NCBI GenBank assembly: GCA_023406915.1
Contig: JAEXTR010000253.1
Coordinates: 1 to 15,289, forward strand
Direction of reading: 5' to 3'
DNA from: Bacteroidota bacterium
Lineage (GTDB): Bacteria; Bacteroidota; Ignavibacteria; Ignavibacteriales; Ignavibacteriaceae
DNA: 15,289 nucleotides
Shown: piece by piece, positions 6,945 through 13,438 of the stretch
Position numbering within the stretch: position 1 is the stretch's first letter
Layout of the letters: each line of letters begins with the position of its first letter
Program-made: the position numbers and the translations under genes
Notes under the pieces: model-generated
Told to the model about the DNA's origin: nothing
The model's input: the letters and a program-made list of their open reading frames with translations, nothing else
The model's database searches: none

Positions 6945-8135
6945 ATGTCACATAACACACACCACAAGCCAGAAACACAATGTGTTCATGCCGGAATAAC
7001 GGACAACGAATATGGTGCAGTGGTTCCCCCGATTTGTCAAACATCAACCTTTAAATTCACTTCTTCTGATCACGGTGCAGCACTGTTTGCCGGAAAAGAA
7101 AAGGGTCATATCTACACAAGGATGAGCAATCCAACGATTAATGCAATGGAAGATGCAGTAGCAGCGCTCGAGGGTGGTCATAAGGCACTTGGTTGTGCAA
7201 GCGGTATGGGTGCAATACACACTGTCCTTGGTGCTTTACTTTCCGCGGGCGACCATCTGGTATGTTCAGCAGCAGTCTATGGTCCCACCACCACCCTGAT
7301 CAACACTATTCTTTCAAGATATGGGATTGAGGTTACTTTTACAGATACCTCTGATACCGAAAAAGTACAACAAGCCATTAAACCAAATACTAAGGTTGTT
7401 TATATTGAGACTCCGGGTAATCCAACGTTGTCGGTTTCGGATATTGGCTCAATTGCTCAGATCGCACATGCACATGGCGCCCTGATGGTTGTTGATAATA
7501 CTTTTATGTCTCCCATTTTGCAGCAGCCATTTGCATTAGGTGCAGACGTTATTGTACACAGTATGACAAAATTTCTCAACGGACATGCAGATGTAGTTGC
7601 CGGCATTATTGTAGTAAAAGATGAAGCCATGTACACCCTGATGCGGAAACACCTGAATCAATTTGGCGGTGTTATTGATCCTTTCAATTCATTCCTGGTG
7701 CATCGTGGGATTAAGACTCTGGCACTGAGAATGGAAAGACATTCCATCAATGCACTGAAGATTGCGCAATTCCTTGAGAAGCATCCAGCAGTTGAAACCA
7801 TCACTTTCCCCGGTCTACCTTCACATCCACAGTATGAACTGGGACTGAAGCAGCATAAGGGTTTTGGCGGTATGATCACCTTTGAAGTAAAGGGCGGTAT
7901 TGAGGCTGGTAAAAAAGTGATGAATTCTGTTCAACTCTGCCAGCTTGCAGTGAGCCTGGGTGGAGTAGAGACTCTGATCCAGCACCCTGCCAGCATGACC
8001 CATTTCACGATGGGGAAAGAAGCAAGAATGGCAGCAAGTATCACCGATGGACTGATCCGTCTTTCAGTGGGTATTGAAGATGCCGATGACCTTATCGCAG
8101 ATCTGGATAATGCTCTGAATATCAGCCAGAAATAA
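6945..8135 (+). CDS. PLP-dependent Cys/Met metabolism enzyme, probable methionine gamma-lyase
   Basis: 396-residue cytosolic enzyme of the Cys/Met-metabolism PLP family (cystathionine gamma-synthase/lyase, methionine gamma-lyase, O-acylhomoserine sulfhydrylase). PLP-binding Lys209 is in HSMTKFLNGHADVVAG; Asp184 in VVDNTF pairs with the pyridine nitrogen; Tyr57 and Arg59 in YTRMSNPT contact the PLP phosphate of the neighbouring subunit; Tyr112 is in VYGPTTTL. The C-terminal QLAVSLGGVETLIQHPASMTH and overall pattern resemble methionine gamma-lyase most, an enzyme giving methanethiol, ammonia and 2-oxobutyrate. However, the active-site Cys typical of that enzyme (in YGCT) is Pro114 here, so cystathionine gamma-lyase or a sulfhydrylase remains possible. 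ATG at 6945 has GGAA 9 bases upstream. Single-gene unit closed by a strong terminator. Confidence 0.92.
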   Translation: MSHNTHHKPETQCVHAGITDNEYGAVVPPICQTSTFKFTSSDHGAALFAGKEKGHIYTRMSNPTINAMEDAVAALEGGHKALGCASGMGAIHTVLGALLSAGDHLVCSAAVYGPTTTLINTILSRYGIEVTFTDTSDTEKVQQAIKPNTKVVYIETPGNPTLSVSDIGSIAQIAHAHGALMVVDNTFMSPILQQPFALGADVIVHSMTKFLNGHADVVAGIIVVKDEAMYTLMRKHLNQFGGVIDPFNSFLVHRGIKTLALRMERHSINALKIAQFLEKHPAVETITFPGLPSHPQYELGLKQHKGFGGMITFEVKGGIEAGKKVMNSVQLCQLAVSLGGVETLIQHPASMTHFTMGKEARMAASITDGLIRLSVGIEDADDLIADLDNALNISQK

Positions 8136-8157
8136 ACAGACCTCCTTCCTTTTTTGA

Positions 8158-8188
8158 GGGTGCCGGCATCATGCTGGCACCCTTTTTT
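8158..8188 (+). terminator. Rho-independent terminator after the PLP enzyme
   Basis: GGGTGCCGGCA / TGCTGGCACCC, an 11-bp stem with one G-T pair and a TCA loop, followed by six T. It starts 22 bp past the stop codon. Confidence 0.96.
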
Positions 8189-8275
8189 GTTTTTGCTGAG
8201 TTAATGGATCACTTGATAATTCGGTGGCAAATATTAATTGAGGCTCTAAGCTTAATTTGTCAAACTCCGAAAAAG

Positions 8276-8353
8276 GTGCGACCCGCTATGGGGTCGGAAC
8301 ACCCTCTCTCGATTTTTTTTCTATAAATCTTTGATCCGTCAGCTGACGGATCA
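8276..8353 (+). repeat. REP-like palindromic repeat, left copy
   Basis: Non-coding element made of two hairpin blocks. The first (8276-8296) starts GTGCGACC and contains the stem CGACCC / GGGTCG. The second is CTATAAATCTTTGATCC (8321-8337) running into a perfect 22-bp palindrome at 8332-8353 with centre CAGCTG. Both blocks recur in the same order and at nearly the same spacing, on the opposite strand, at 8518-8448, which marks a repeat family and not chance hairpins. No coding capacity is seen. Confidence 0.8.
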
Positions 8354-8367
8354 GTACCTGACTCATC

Positions 8368-8390
8368 ATCCGCCTCCGCCTCCGGCGGAT
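8368..8390. repeat. GC-rich hairpin between the two REP-like copies
   Basis: ATCCGCC (8368-8374) can pair with GGCGGAT (8384-8390), and a shorter alternative TCCGCC-TCC-GGCGGA lies at 8375-8389; the CCGCCT unit is present twice. It is much richer in GC than its surroundings and looks like a third palindromic block of the same non-coding cluster. Confidence 0.6.
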
Positions 8391-8447
8391 TTCAACAATC
8401 TACTGATACTTGCGTTGCGAATAAATGGTAATTAGATTGCTCGGTAC

Positions 8448-8518
8448 CGATCCCAGCGGGATCGAAGATTTATAGTATTATCGCAAAAAGCATAATTCGA
8501 CCCCGTAGCAGGTCGCAC
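8448..8518 (-). repeat. REP-like palindromic repeat, right (inverted) copy
   Basis: Read on the minus strand it begins with the 21-base block 8518-8498, identical to the first block of the left copy except for two positions, continues to CTATAAATCTTCGATCC (8475-8459; one difference from the left copy) and ends in the hairpin CGATCCC-AGC-GGGATCG (8448-8464). The terminal palindromes of the two copies differ in sequence but each keeps perfect pairing. Confidence 0.8.
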
Positions 8519-8641
8519 ATACATGATATTATCAGTAGAATTGTCATGAGTATTGGCAATTATTTCAACTTAATTTATGCTTCCAGTAAATTTGCCACCA
8601 AAATTTCAGGCGAACCGATTTATCTATCCAAAAAAAAGCCC

Positions 8642-8690
8642 TTGACTTTAAATATCAAGATGATTAGTTTATGATATCATTTTGATATCA
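8642..8690 (+). promoter_or_regulatory. Promoter/operator region of the SPFH-Arc unit with 11-bp phased boxes
   Basis: Two perfect palindromic boxes TGATATCA lie at 8672-8679 and 8683-8690, exactly 11 bp apart. Upstream at the same step are degenerate boxes TGATTAGT (8661-8668) and AAATATCA (8650-8657), giving four positions at one helical turn. TTGACT at 8642-8647 could be a -35 element, and TATGAT at 8670-8675 resembles a -10, but they are 22 bp apart, so the exact promoter is uncertain. Operators for Arc-type ribbon-helix-helix proteins typically carry tandem half-sites about a turn apart; the small gene at 9597 is the obvious candidate binder (inference). Confidence 0.65.
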
Positions 8691-8709
8691 CATCATAAAG
8701 GACACAAAC

Positions 8710-9597
8710 ATGACTCCAGAAATTACCAAGCACACCGCAAAAGGGTGGATTCCGTTATTTGTAACCATTGCAGTCTTTATTGGAAGCATTGTCGGAATTG
8801 TATTTGGTATTATTTCCCTTGAAGCTAGTAATGGGGATTCAGGTCTCGCACTTCTGCTGAGTTCAATTTTTATTTTTATTGCTTCTTTCTTTTTGATGGC
8901 AGGGTTCTATGTACTTGAACCAAACGAAGCGATTGTATTGCTCCTTTTCGGAAACTACAAGGGAACGGCAAAAGAGAGCGGTTTCCATTTCACCAATCCA
9001 TTTTACACAAAAAAGAAGATATCGCTCCGCTCCCGCAACTTTGACAGTCAGAAGCTGAAGGTGAATGACAAAAAAGGGAACCCGATTGAAATATCAGCGG
9101 TCATCGTCTGGAAAGTGAAGGACACTGCTGAGGCATTATTCAGCGTAGAAAACTACGTTGACTATGTACAGGTACAATCAGAATCAGCTGTAAGGCACCT
9201 GGCAACATCATATCCGTACGACAGTACCGAGACTGAGACAGTAAGTTTGCGCGCATCACAGGAAGAAGTCTCCCAGGATTTGTGCAGAGAGATCCAGGAG
9301 CGGGTTCAGGCAGCCGGAGTACTGATTGAAGAGGCACGGATCAACCATTTGGCGTATGCACCTGAAATTGCCCATGCAATGCTGCAACGTCAGCAGGCAG
9401 AGGCAGTAATTGAGGCGCGGACCAAGATTGTTGATGGTGCTGTGGGAATGGTGGAGATGGCACTGGAAAGACTGCAGCGTGAGAATATCGTCACCCTGGA
9501 TGAAGAGCGCAAGGCAGCAATGGTAAGCAATTTACTGGTTGTGCTTTGTGCAGACAAGGCAACACAACCGATTGTTAACGCGGGTTCACTGTATTAA
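8710..9597 (+). CDS. SPFH/band-7 domain membrane protein
   Basis: 295-residue membrane-anchored protein. Two hydrophobic helices, about 13-36 and 45-67, form an N-terminal hairpin, followed directly by the SPFH/band-7 domain: GFYVLEPNEAIVLLLFGNYKG at 65-85 (the first strand), then GFHFTNPF, SLRSRNFDSQKLKVNDKKGNPIEISAVIVWKV at 105-136, and a helical EEARINHLAYAPEIAHAMLQRQQAEAVIEARTKIVDGAVGMVEMAL region. SPFH proteins form membrane-associated oligomers and microdomain scaffolds; the specific role of this subgroup is not established. ATG at 8710 has AAAGGAC 7-8 bases upstream. It overlaps the next gene by one base (TAATG), which implies translational coupling. The phased boxes in its promoter suggest repression. 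Confidence 0.93.
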   Translation: MTPEITKHTAKGWIPLFVTIAVFIGSIVGIVFGIISLEASNGDSGLALLLSSIFIFIASFFLMAGFYVLEPNEAIVLLLFGNYKGTAKESGFHFTNPFYTKKKISLRSRNFDSQKLKVNDKKGNPIEISAVIVWKVKDTAEALFSVENYVDYVQVQSESAVRHLATSYPYDSTETETVSLRASQEEVSQDLCREIQERVQAAGVLIEEARINHLAYAPEIAHAMLQRQQAEAVIEARTKIVDGAVGMVEMALERLQRENIVTLDEERKAAMVSNLLVVLCADKATQPIVNAGSLY

Positions 9598-9770
9598 TGG
9601 CTCAAAAGAAGCAGATAATACTTCGGATTGATCCTGAGGTCTGGAAGGCATTGAACGAATGGGCGAAGGATGACTTGGGAAGTCTTAATGGACAGATTGA
9701 ATATGTGCTCAGAGAAGAGCTAAAAAGGACGAAACGTCTAAAAAAAGACCTTCCAAAGAAAGAATCATAA
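9597..9770 (+). CDS. Arc-like ribbon-helix-helix small protein
   Basis: 57-residue protein. The start KKQIILRIDPEVWKALNEWA has a short basic beta strand (residues 4-10) that would insert into the DNA major groove, followed by helix A (about 13-25) and helix B from SLNGQIEYVLREEL (29-42), with a Lys/Arg-rich tail. RIDPEVWKAL and SLNGQIEYVLREEL match the small Arc-family DNA-binding proteins that accompany SPFH genes in many bacteria (from memory of that family). Its ATG overlaps the SPFH stop (TAATG), so translation is coupled. Likely a dimeric repressor of its own unit, acting on the TGATATCA boxes at 8650-8690; that is inference. Such proteins are sometimes labelled HicB-like antitoxins, but no toxin gene is present here. 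Confidence 0.88.
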   Translation: MAQKKQIILRIDPEVWKALNEWAKDDLGSLNGQIEYVLREELKRTKRLKKDLPKKES

Positions 9771-9778
9771 GACTGATG

Positions 9779-9813
9779 GGCAGTATGTGGTTATGACAAA
9801 GATACATACTGCC
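9779..9813. terminator. Hairpin between converging genes
   Basis: Perfect 10-bp stem GGCAGTATGT (9779-9788) / ACATACTGCC (9804-9813) with a 15-base loop. It lies just past the Arc-like gene stop at 9770 and covers the last codons and stop (9791-9793) of the converging gene. There is no T-run on either side, so it is not a canonical Rho-independent terminator; it could protect both 3' ends. Confidence 0.55.
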
Positions 9814-10303
9814 TGTCATTGTTCTGAAACGACCTGTATAACAGATCGCCCAGTTCAGAACAGGAATCCATCACCCGTAAAAACTCTTCACTCTCATTTT
9901 TCAGCGATACTCTTTCATGATCAGAATCGAAGAATTCCTGACGATTGCTCTTGAGATATATCCTTGCGTGAAGTTCCAAACCAGCAATAGTTTCACTGAT
10001 CAGGCGTGGATATTCCACCAACGCAGGGTACACCTCAAACATAAAAAGGATCAAAGCTTCCTTTGCGTCAGCGAAGGCAGTCTGGTATTCCTTTTCCAGG
10101 CCATGGAGTTCTTTAAGTATGGCATCGAGTTCCTGCCTTGTAGCTTTACGGCTGATTTCGAAAATGAAGAGCCGCTTTCCGGAGCCTGATTGAACCGCTT
10201 CCCGATACTTGCCGATTGATTTGCCTATCCGGTCAATAACCAGAAAAAGGCTGGAGATGCTATGAAAACTACTTTTATCCATTCTACCAGCATTATCGGA
10301 CAT
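9791..10303 (-). CDS. Hypothetical helical protein
   Basis: 170 residues; I do not recognise a family. No signal peptide or membrane segment is visible. It appears largely alpha-helical with many charged residues: a basic start, helices about 55-95 (ATRQELDAILKELHGLEKEY and onward into a hydrophobic FMFEVYPALVEYP stretch), about 100-120 and about 136-162, giving a possible helical bundle or coiled coil. The ATG at 10303 lacks a good ribosome-binding site; the ATG at 10282 (residue 8) is an alternative, also weak. It lies 146 bp downstream of the 124-residue gene on the same strand, so it may share that gene's sigma28-like promoter by read-through, but the hairpin at 10429-10455 lies between. 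Confidence 0.75.
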   Translation of the reverse strand: MSDNAGRMDKSSFHSISSLFLVIDRIGKSIGKYREAVQSGSGKRLFIFEISRKATRQELDAILKELHGLEKEYQTAFADAKEALILFMFEVYPALVEYPRLISETIAGLELHARIYLKSNRQEFFDSDHERVSLKNESEEFLRVMDSCSELGDLLYRSFQNNDRQYVSLS

Positions 10304-10428
10304 GGTACGGAGTTACTTTAGTGCATAATGTGATTATTTTGGAGTATTTTTACAGGGTAGATGCCCAATCTGACATATTGAGCATGTAATTGCAAGGACA
10401 CTGTGTGAGTAATCAGAGAGATGGGAAA

Positions 10429-10455
10429 GGCTGACAACCAGGGTAAGCGTCAGCC
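10429..10455 (-). terminator. Weak hairpin at the end of the 124-residue gene
   Basis: GGCTGAC (10429-10435) pairs with GTCAGCC (10449-10455) around a 13-base loop. The stem overlaps the stop codon of the minus-strand gene (10450-10452). Only a short pyrimidine tail (TTTCCC) follows, so termination would be partial. The rest of the 10304-10449 gap shows nothing clear. Confidence 0.45.
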
Positions 10456-10824
10456 AACTTCATCATACCAGCGTTTACGATATAGCTTAGCGCCACGCAG
10501 ACGGGCATCACCAATCTGAGTAACGATATAATGTTTCTCTTTTCTACCATTCACTTCCAATTCCTCAAACCCAACGATTCCCTTCTTCAGAAGAGCAGAG
10601 AGCATTTTTAAAAACTCATCACGCTCACCATCAGAAAGGTCATCAGTATTGAGGCGGTCAGGGCGTCCGAGATTGAGAAAATTCTCAAGCTTCATAAACG
10701 CTTTGGAGGTATTCGAGATGCTCAGCTGATCAGATTTGCTGACTCTCCGGCTTGCCCCGAGTCTGTCCTTCGACTCGGAAGGCTTAATTGCCTCCAGCCC
10801 GGTTGTATAACTACCGATTTTCAT
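10450..10824 (-). CDS. Unknown protein, probable member of the flagellar regulon
   Basis: 124-residue soluble, basic protein; family not recognised. The first 45 residues look disordered and include SKSDQLSISNTSKAF (29-43), which has the DK-x-x-IS-x-x-AK pattern seen near the N-terminus of FlgM-like and some other small flagellar proteins; that is a weak resemblance. The rest (about 60-124) appears folded: a helix DDLSDGERDEFLKMLSALLK, then strands GIVGFEELEVNGRKEKHYIV and a basic ending RGAKLYRKRWYDEVG, possibly a winged-helix-like or small alpha/beta domain. ATG at 10824 has a strong SD, GGAGG. The near-consensus sigma28 promoter at 10864-10890 is the best clue to its role. The C-terminus lacks the FlgM sigma-binding helices as I know them. 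Confidence 0.82.
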   Translation of the reverse strand: MKIGSYTTGLEAIKPSESKDRLGASRRVSKSDQLSISNTSKAFMKLENFLNLGRPDRLNTDDLSDGERDEFLKMLSALLKKGIVGFEELEVNGRKEKHYIVTQIGDARLRGAKLYRKRWYDEVG

Positions 10825-10863
10825 TGCTTCCTCCGTGAAAAAAAGGGTACTTTCCTACCATCA

Positions 10864-10890
10864 TTATCGGAAGAACGAAACTTTAGTTTA
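10864..10890 (-). promoter_or_regulatory. Sigma28 (FliA)-like promoter of the 124-residue gene
   Basis: On the minus strand: TAAA, 15 bases, TCCGATAA, against the known FliA consensus TAAA-N15-GCCGATAA, so eleven of the twelve defined bases match and the spacing is exact. The expected transcription start is near 10857, giving a leader of about 33 nt before the GGAGG and ATG at 10824. With its flanks (CCTAAACT and CGATAAT) it is nearly the same as the chemoreceptor promoter at 1724-1750. Confidence 0.85.
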
Positions 10891-10900
10891 GGGCAAAACC

Positions 10901-10924
10901 TTAAAAAAAGTGCACTTTTTTTAA
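10901..10924. promoter_or_regulatory. 24-bp perfect palindrome upstream of the histidine kinase
   Basis: TTAAAAAAAGTG is followed by its exact reverse complement CACTTTTTTTAA, with GTGCAC at the centre. It lies in the divergent region, 10 bp before the first possible kinase start at 10935 and 10 bp upstream of the -35 element of the sigma28-like promoter. It could be an operator for a dimeric regulator, or a hairpin with an A/T-rich stem. No recognisable -35/-10 for the kinase was found. Confidence 0.5.
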
Positions 10925-10934
10925 AATTCGTGAA

Positions 10935-13433
10935 ATGGAACTATTTTATTTTTCTCAGGTTTTGACTAAATTTTCAAAGGTAAAAGGGGAAATACAGCTT
11001 TTTAAGCGTTTTTCAATCAATTTGGATTGTATGTTAGCGTTTTTTGATAATCTTAATAGTATATCAACCACTGAAACCGGTAGTAATTATTTCGGTCAGT
11101 TGCTGAAGTCAATCTGCGGAAATTTCCCATTTTCTGCAGCTTATCTCTATGTTAGGGTTGGTACAGGAGAATTCGTTGAAATAGCGCTTCATTCGACAGG
11201 CAATTTCACATTCAGAGAAACCAGTTCCCTGACTGCTCTTCTATCAAAAACCGCTTCAAAAAATAAAAAGGGCAAAGTCAGTATCATCCCATCCCGCAGC
11301 CTATCTGGTTGCTTCCCTTCTGAAACATCAGTCTTTACCGGAAGAGCCTGTTTACTCAGTATTAATCCGCTACAGGATTTCAGCCTTTATTTTCTCTGCG
11401 TTTCCGACTTAAAGCTTCCAGGTAAGAAAGAACTTGCAGCCCTCACGGTGATATTGGAGCTTGAATTAAAGCGCAGGATCACATTGTATCCGAGTCTGGT
11501 GACAGACTGTTTCATGGGAACGGAGCAGGGTTTCGTAAACAACACTCTGGTTCAACTTCCTCCAACACAGTCTGATTTTGAACAGCGTTACAGTGCACTC
11601 TTTGAGCACTCGCCTGAGTGTATCTACATTCATGATATGCAGGGAGTGTTTTACGAAGCTAATCCGGCAGCTCTTGAGCTGATGGGGTACCAGAAAGAAG
11701 ATTTTGGGAACGTAACTTTCTTTGATATTCTTGATGAATCCCAGGTTGAGTTAGCATTTAAAAATTCCCAGGACCTTCTGCATCAGACTACTTCAGCGCC
11801 AGCATTTATCTATAAGGTAAAAAAGAAAACCGGTGAGTTTTTGTTTTTGGAAGTAAAATCTACTCTGATTCCATATTCAGGCGAAAAAATTGCCGTATTG
11901 GGGATTGCGCGGGATGTGACAGAGAGGGTACTTGCCGAAGAAGAGCTTACCCGCCGGGAATCAATTTTTGACCTTATCGCTGAAAACCTTCCGATGATCA
12001 TGTATGCTATTGACACAGAAGGGATTTTTACTTTCTCGCATGGTAGCGGACTTCGGCTGATCGGTCTCCGTCCGGGGCAGGTTGTCGGACTCTCGGCACT
12101 CGAGATGTACAAAGACTATCCGGATATCATCCGGGGACTAAAAACATCTTTACAGGGTGGTAAACTACACCAGACTGTTGTGGTAAACGGACTGCATCTT
12201 GACACCTTTTATTCACCATTGATCAACGCAGACAATCAGCTTGTGGGTGCGGTGGGAATTGCTTTTGACATCACGAATGAAGTCATCACACGCCAGGTCA
12301 TTAAGGAATCAGAAGAGACATTCAGGATTCTGGTTGATAACTCATCAGACCTGATCGTAAAGGTTGATACTGAAGGGAAGTTTATTTACGTTAATCCGGC
12401 ATATATGGCTATGTTCGGTAAAACACGTGAAGAGCTTTTGGGCAGACCGTTTATCCCGCTGGTACATGAGGATGACCGCGAAGAAACTAATAAGAAGATG
12501 GAGTTACTCTACGTTCCACCATATAAAACGTATATTGAGCAACGTGCGTACACGGTGGATGGCTGGAGGTGGCTTGCGTGGAGTGATTCTTCCATAATAG
12601 ATGAACAGGGCAAAGTTAAAGAGATTATTGGGATTGGAAGAGATATCACTGAAACCAAAAAGCATGAAATGGCGCTCGGACAGCTGAACAACTATCTGCT
12701 TTCACTTAACACCCGACTGACCGAAGCGGAGAAAAACCAGCGTGAACTGAATGCCCAGAAAGATATGCTGCTCTCAATCATTGCACATGATCTCAAGAAT
12801 CCTTTCCATCATATCATCAACCTCTCAGCCATTCTGAGTGAGAGCATTATCAATGATGACAAAAAGCGGATGCTGAGGTATAGTGATATTATTAAAAACG
12901 CCTCGAATCAGGCATATGCGCTTTTAGAAAATCTTCTAGACTGGTCAAGGTCACAGACCGGCACCATGCAGGTACGTAGTGTACTGATCGATCTGAACGC
13001 ATTTATTAACGAGATTATTCCCCCGCTTGAACTTACGGCAAGAAACAAAGAAATCGGACTCACCATGGAAGTACCACGGATGGTAATGATTTATGCTGAT
13101 TTCAACATGATGCAAACAGTGATGCGGAATCTGATCTCGAACGCAATTAAGTTCACCGGACGCGGGGGGAGTATAGCTATATCAGCGCGTGAGGATGAGG
13201 AGCATGTACTCATTCAGATAAAGGATGATGGTATTGGAATGACGGATGAGGATGTTCAGGGTGTATTCAGGCTGGATAAAAAAGTCTCGGGGATCGGAAC
13301 AGCGGGCGAAAAAGGGAGCGGTCTCGGGTTAATCCTATGCAAAGATTTTGTTGAAAAGAACAACGGCACGATTGAAGTTTTCAGTAAGCTTGGGGAAGGT
13401 ACAACCATACAGCTGACCTTCCCAAAGCATTAG
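10935..13433 (+). CDS. Soluble sensor histidine kinase with GAF-like and three PAS domains
   Basis: 832-residue sensor kinase without a membrane segment, so a cytoplasmic sensor. Domains in order: N-terminal GAF-like region about 40-185 (moderate confidence); PAS about 217-332 (ECIYIHDMQGVFYEANPAAL, ending GIARDVTERV); PAS about 343-450 (ending GIAFDITNEV); PAS about 459-573 (DLIVKVDTEGKFIYVNPAYM, ending GIGRDITETK); a coiled coil about 576-610; HisKA with phospho-acceptor His618 in SIIAHDLKNP; HATPase with N-box RNLISNAIKF (731-740), G1 DDGIGM and G2 GEKGSGLGL. All kinase motifs are intact. No response regulator lies in the window, so its partner is elsewhere. The start at 10935 lacks an SD; ATG at 11031 (residue 33), which has GGA 6 bases upstream, is an equally good choice. 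It converges with the peptidase gene, 5 bp apart. Confidence 0.96.
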   Translation: MELFYFSQVLTKFSKVKGEIQLFKRFSINLDCMLAFFDNLNSISTTETGSNYFGQLLKSICGNFPFSAAYLYVRVGTGEFVEIALHSTGNFTFRETSSLTALLSKTASKNKKGKVSIIPSRSLSGCFPSETSVFTGRACLLSINPLQDFSLYFLCVSDLKLPGKKELAALTVILELELKRRITLYPSLVTDCFMGTEQGFVNNTLVQLPPTQSDFEQRYSALFEHSPECIYIHDMQGVFYEANPAALELMGYQKEDFGNVTFFDILDESQVELAFKNSQDLLHQTTSAPAFIYKVKKKTGEFLFLEVKSTLIPYSGEKIAVLGIARDVTERVLAEEELTRRESIFDLIAENLPMIMYAIDTEGIFTFSHGSGLRLIGLRPGQVVGLSALEMYKDYPDIIRGLKTSLQGGKLHQTVVVNGLHLDTFYSPLINADNQLVGAVGIAFDITNEVITRQVIKESEETFRILVDNSSDLIVKVDTEGKFIYVNPAYMAMFGKTREELLGRPFIPLVHEDDREETNKKMELLYVPPYKTYIEQRAYTVDGWRWLAWSDSSIIDEQGKVKEIIGIGRDITETKKHEMALGQLNNYLLSLNTRLTEAEKNQRELNAQKDMLLSIIAHDLKNPFHHIINLSAILSESIINDDKKRMLRYSDIIKNASNQAYALLENLLDWSRSQTGTMQVRSVLIDLNAFINEIIPPLELTARNKEIGLTMEVPRMVMIYADFNMMQTVMRNLISNAIKFTGRGGSIAISAREDEEHVLIQIKDDGIGMTDEDVQGVFRLDKKVSGIGTAGEKGSGLGLILCKDFVEKNNGTIEVFSKLGEGTTIQLTFPKH

Positions 13434-13438
13434 GAATA

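Larger units (their letters stand above)
8223..8599. repeat. Outer inverted repeat around the REP-like cluster
   Basis: GGTGGCAAAT at 8223-8232 is exactly repeated in inverted orientation at 8590-8599 (ATTTGCCACC). Inward of each arm a weaker match AAGCnTAAnTT follows. The arms enclose both REP-like copies and so could mark the ends of one larger inverted element of about 377 bp. No flanking target duplication is evident. Apart from the terminator, these repeats and the operator-like boxes, I see nothing else in the 8136-8709 gap. Confidence 0.45.

Noticed and set aside
8332..8353. 22-bp palindrome as a dif or phage attachment site
   Set aside because: No integrase or recombinase is nearby and the palindrome is part of a repeat found again in inverted form at 8448-8518.
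8642..8675. Canonical sigma70 promoter TTGACT/TATGAT for the SPFH gene
   Set aside because: The spacing is 22 bp, too long for a standard promoter; recorded only as a possible region.
9597..10303. Toxin-antitoxin system formed by the Arc-like protein and a neighbour
   Set aside because: The neighbour at 9791-10303 is on the opposite strand and has no toxin signature; the Arc-like gene is coupled to SPFH instead.
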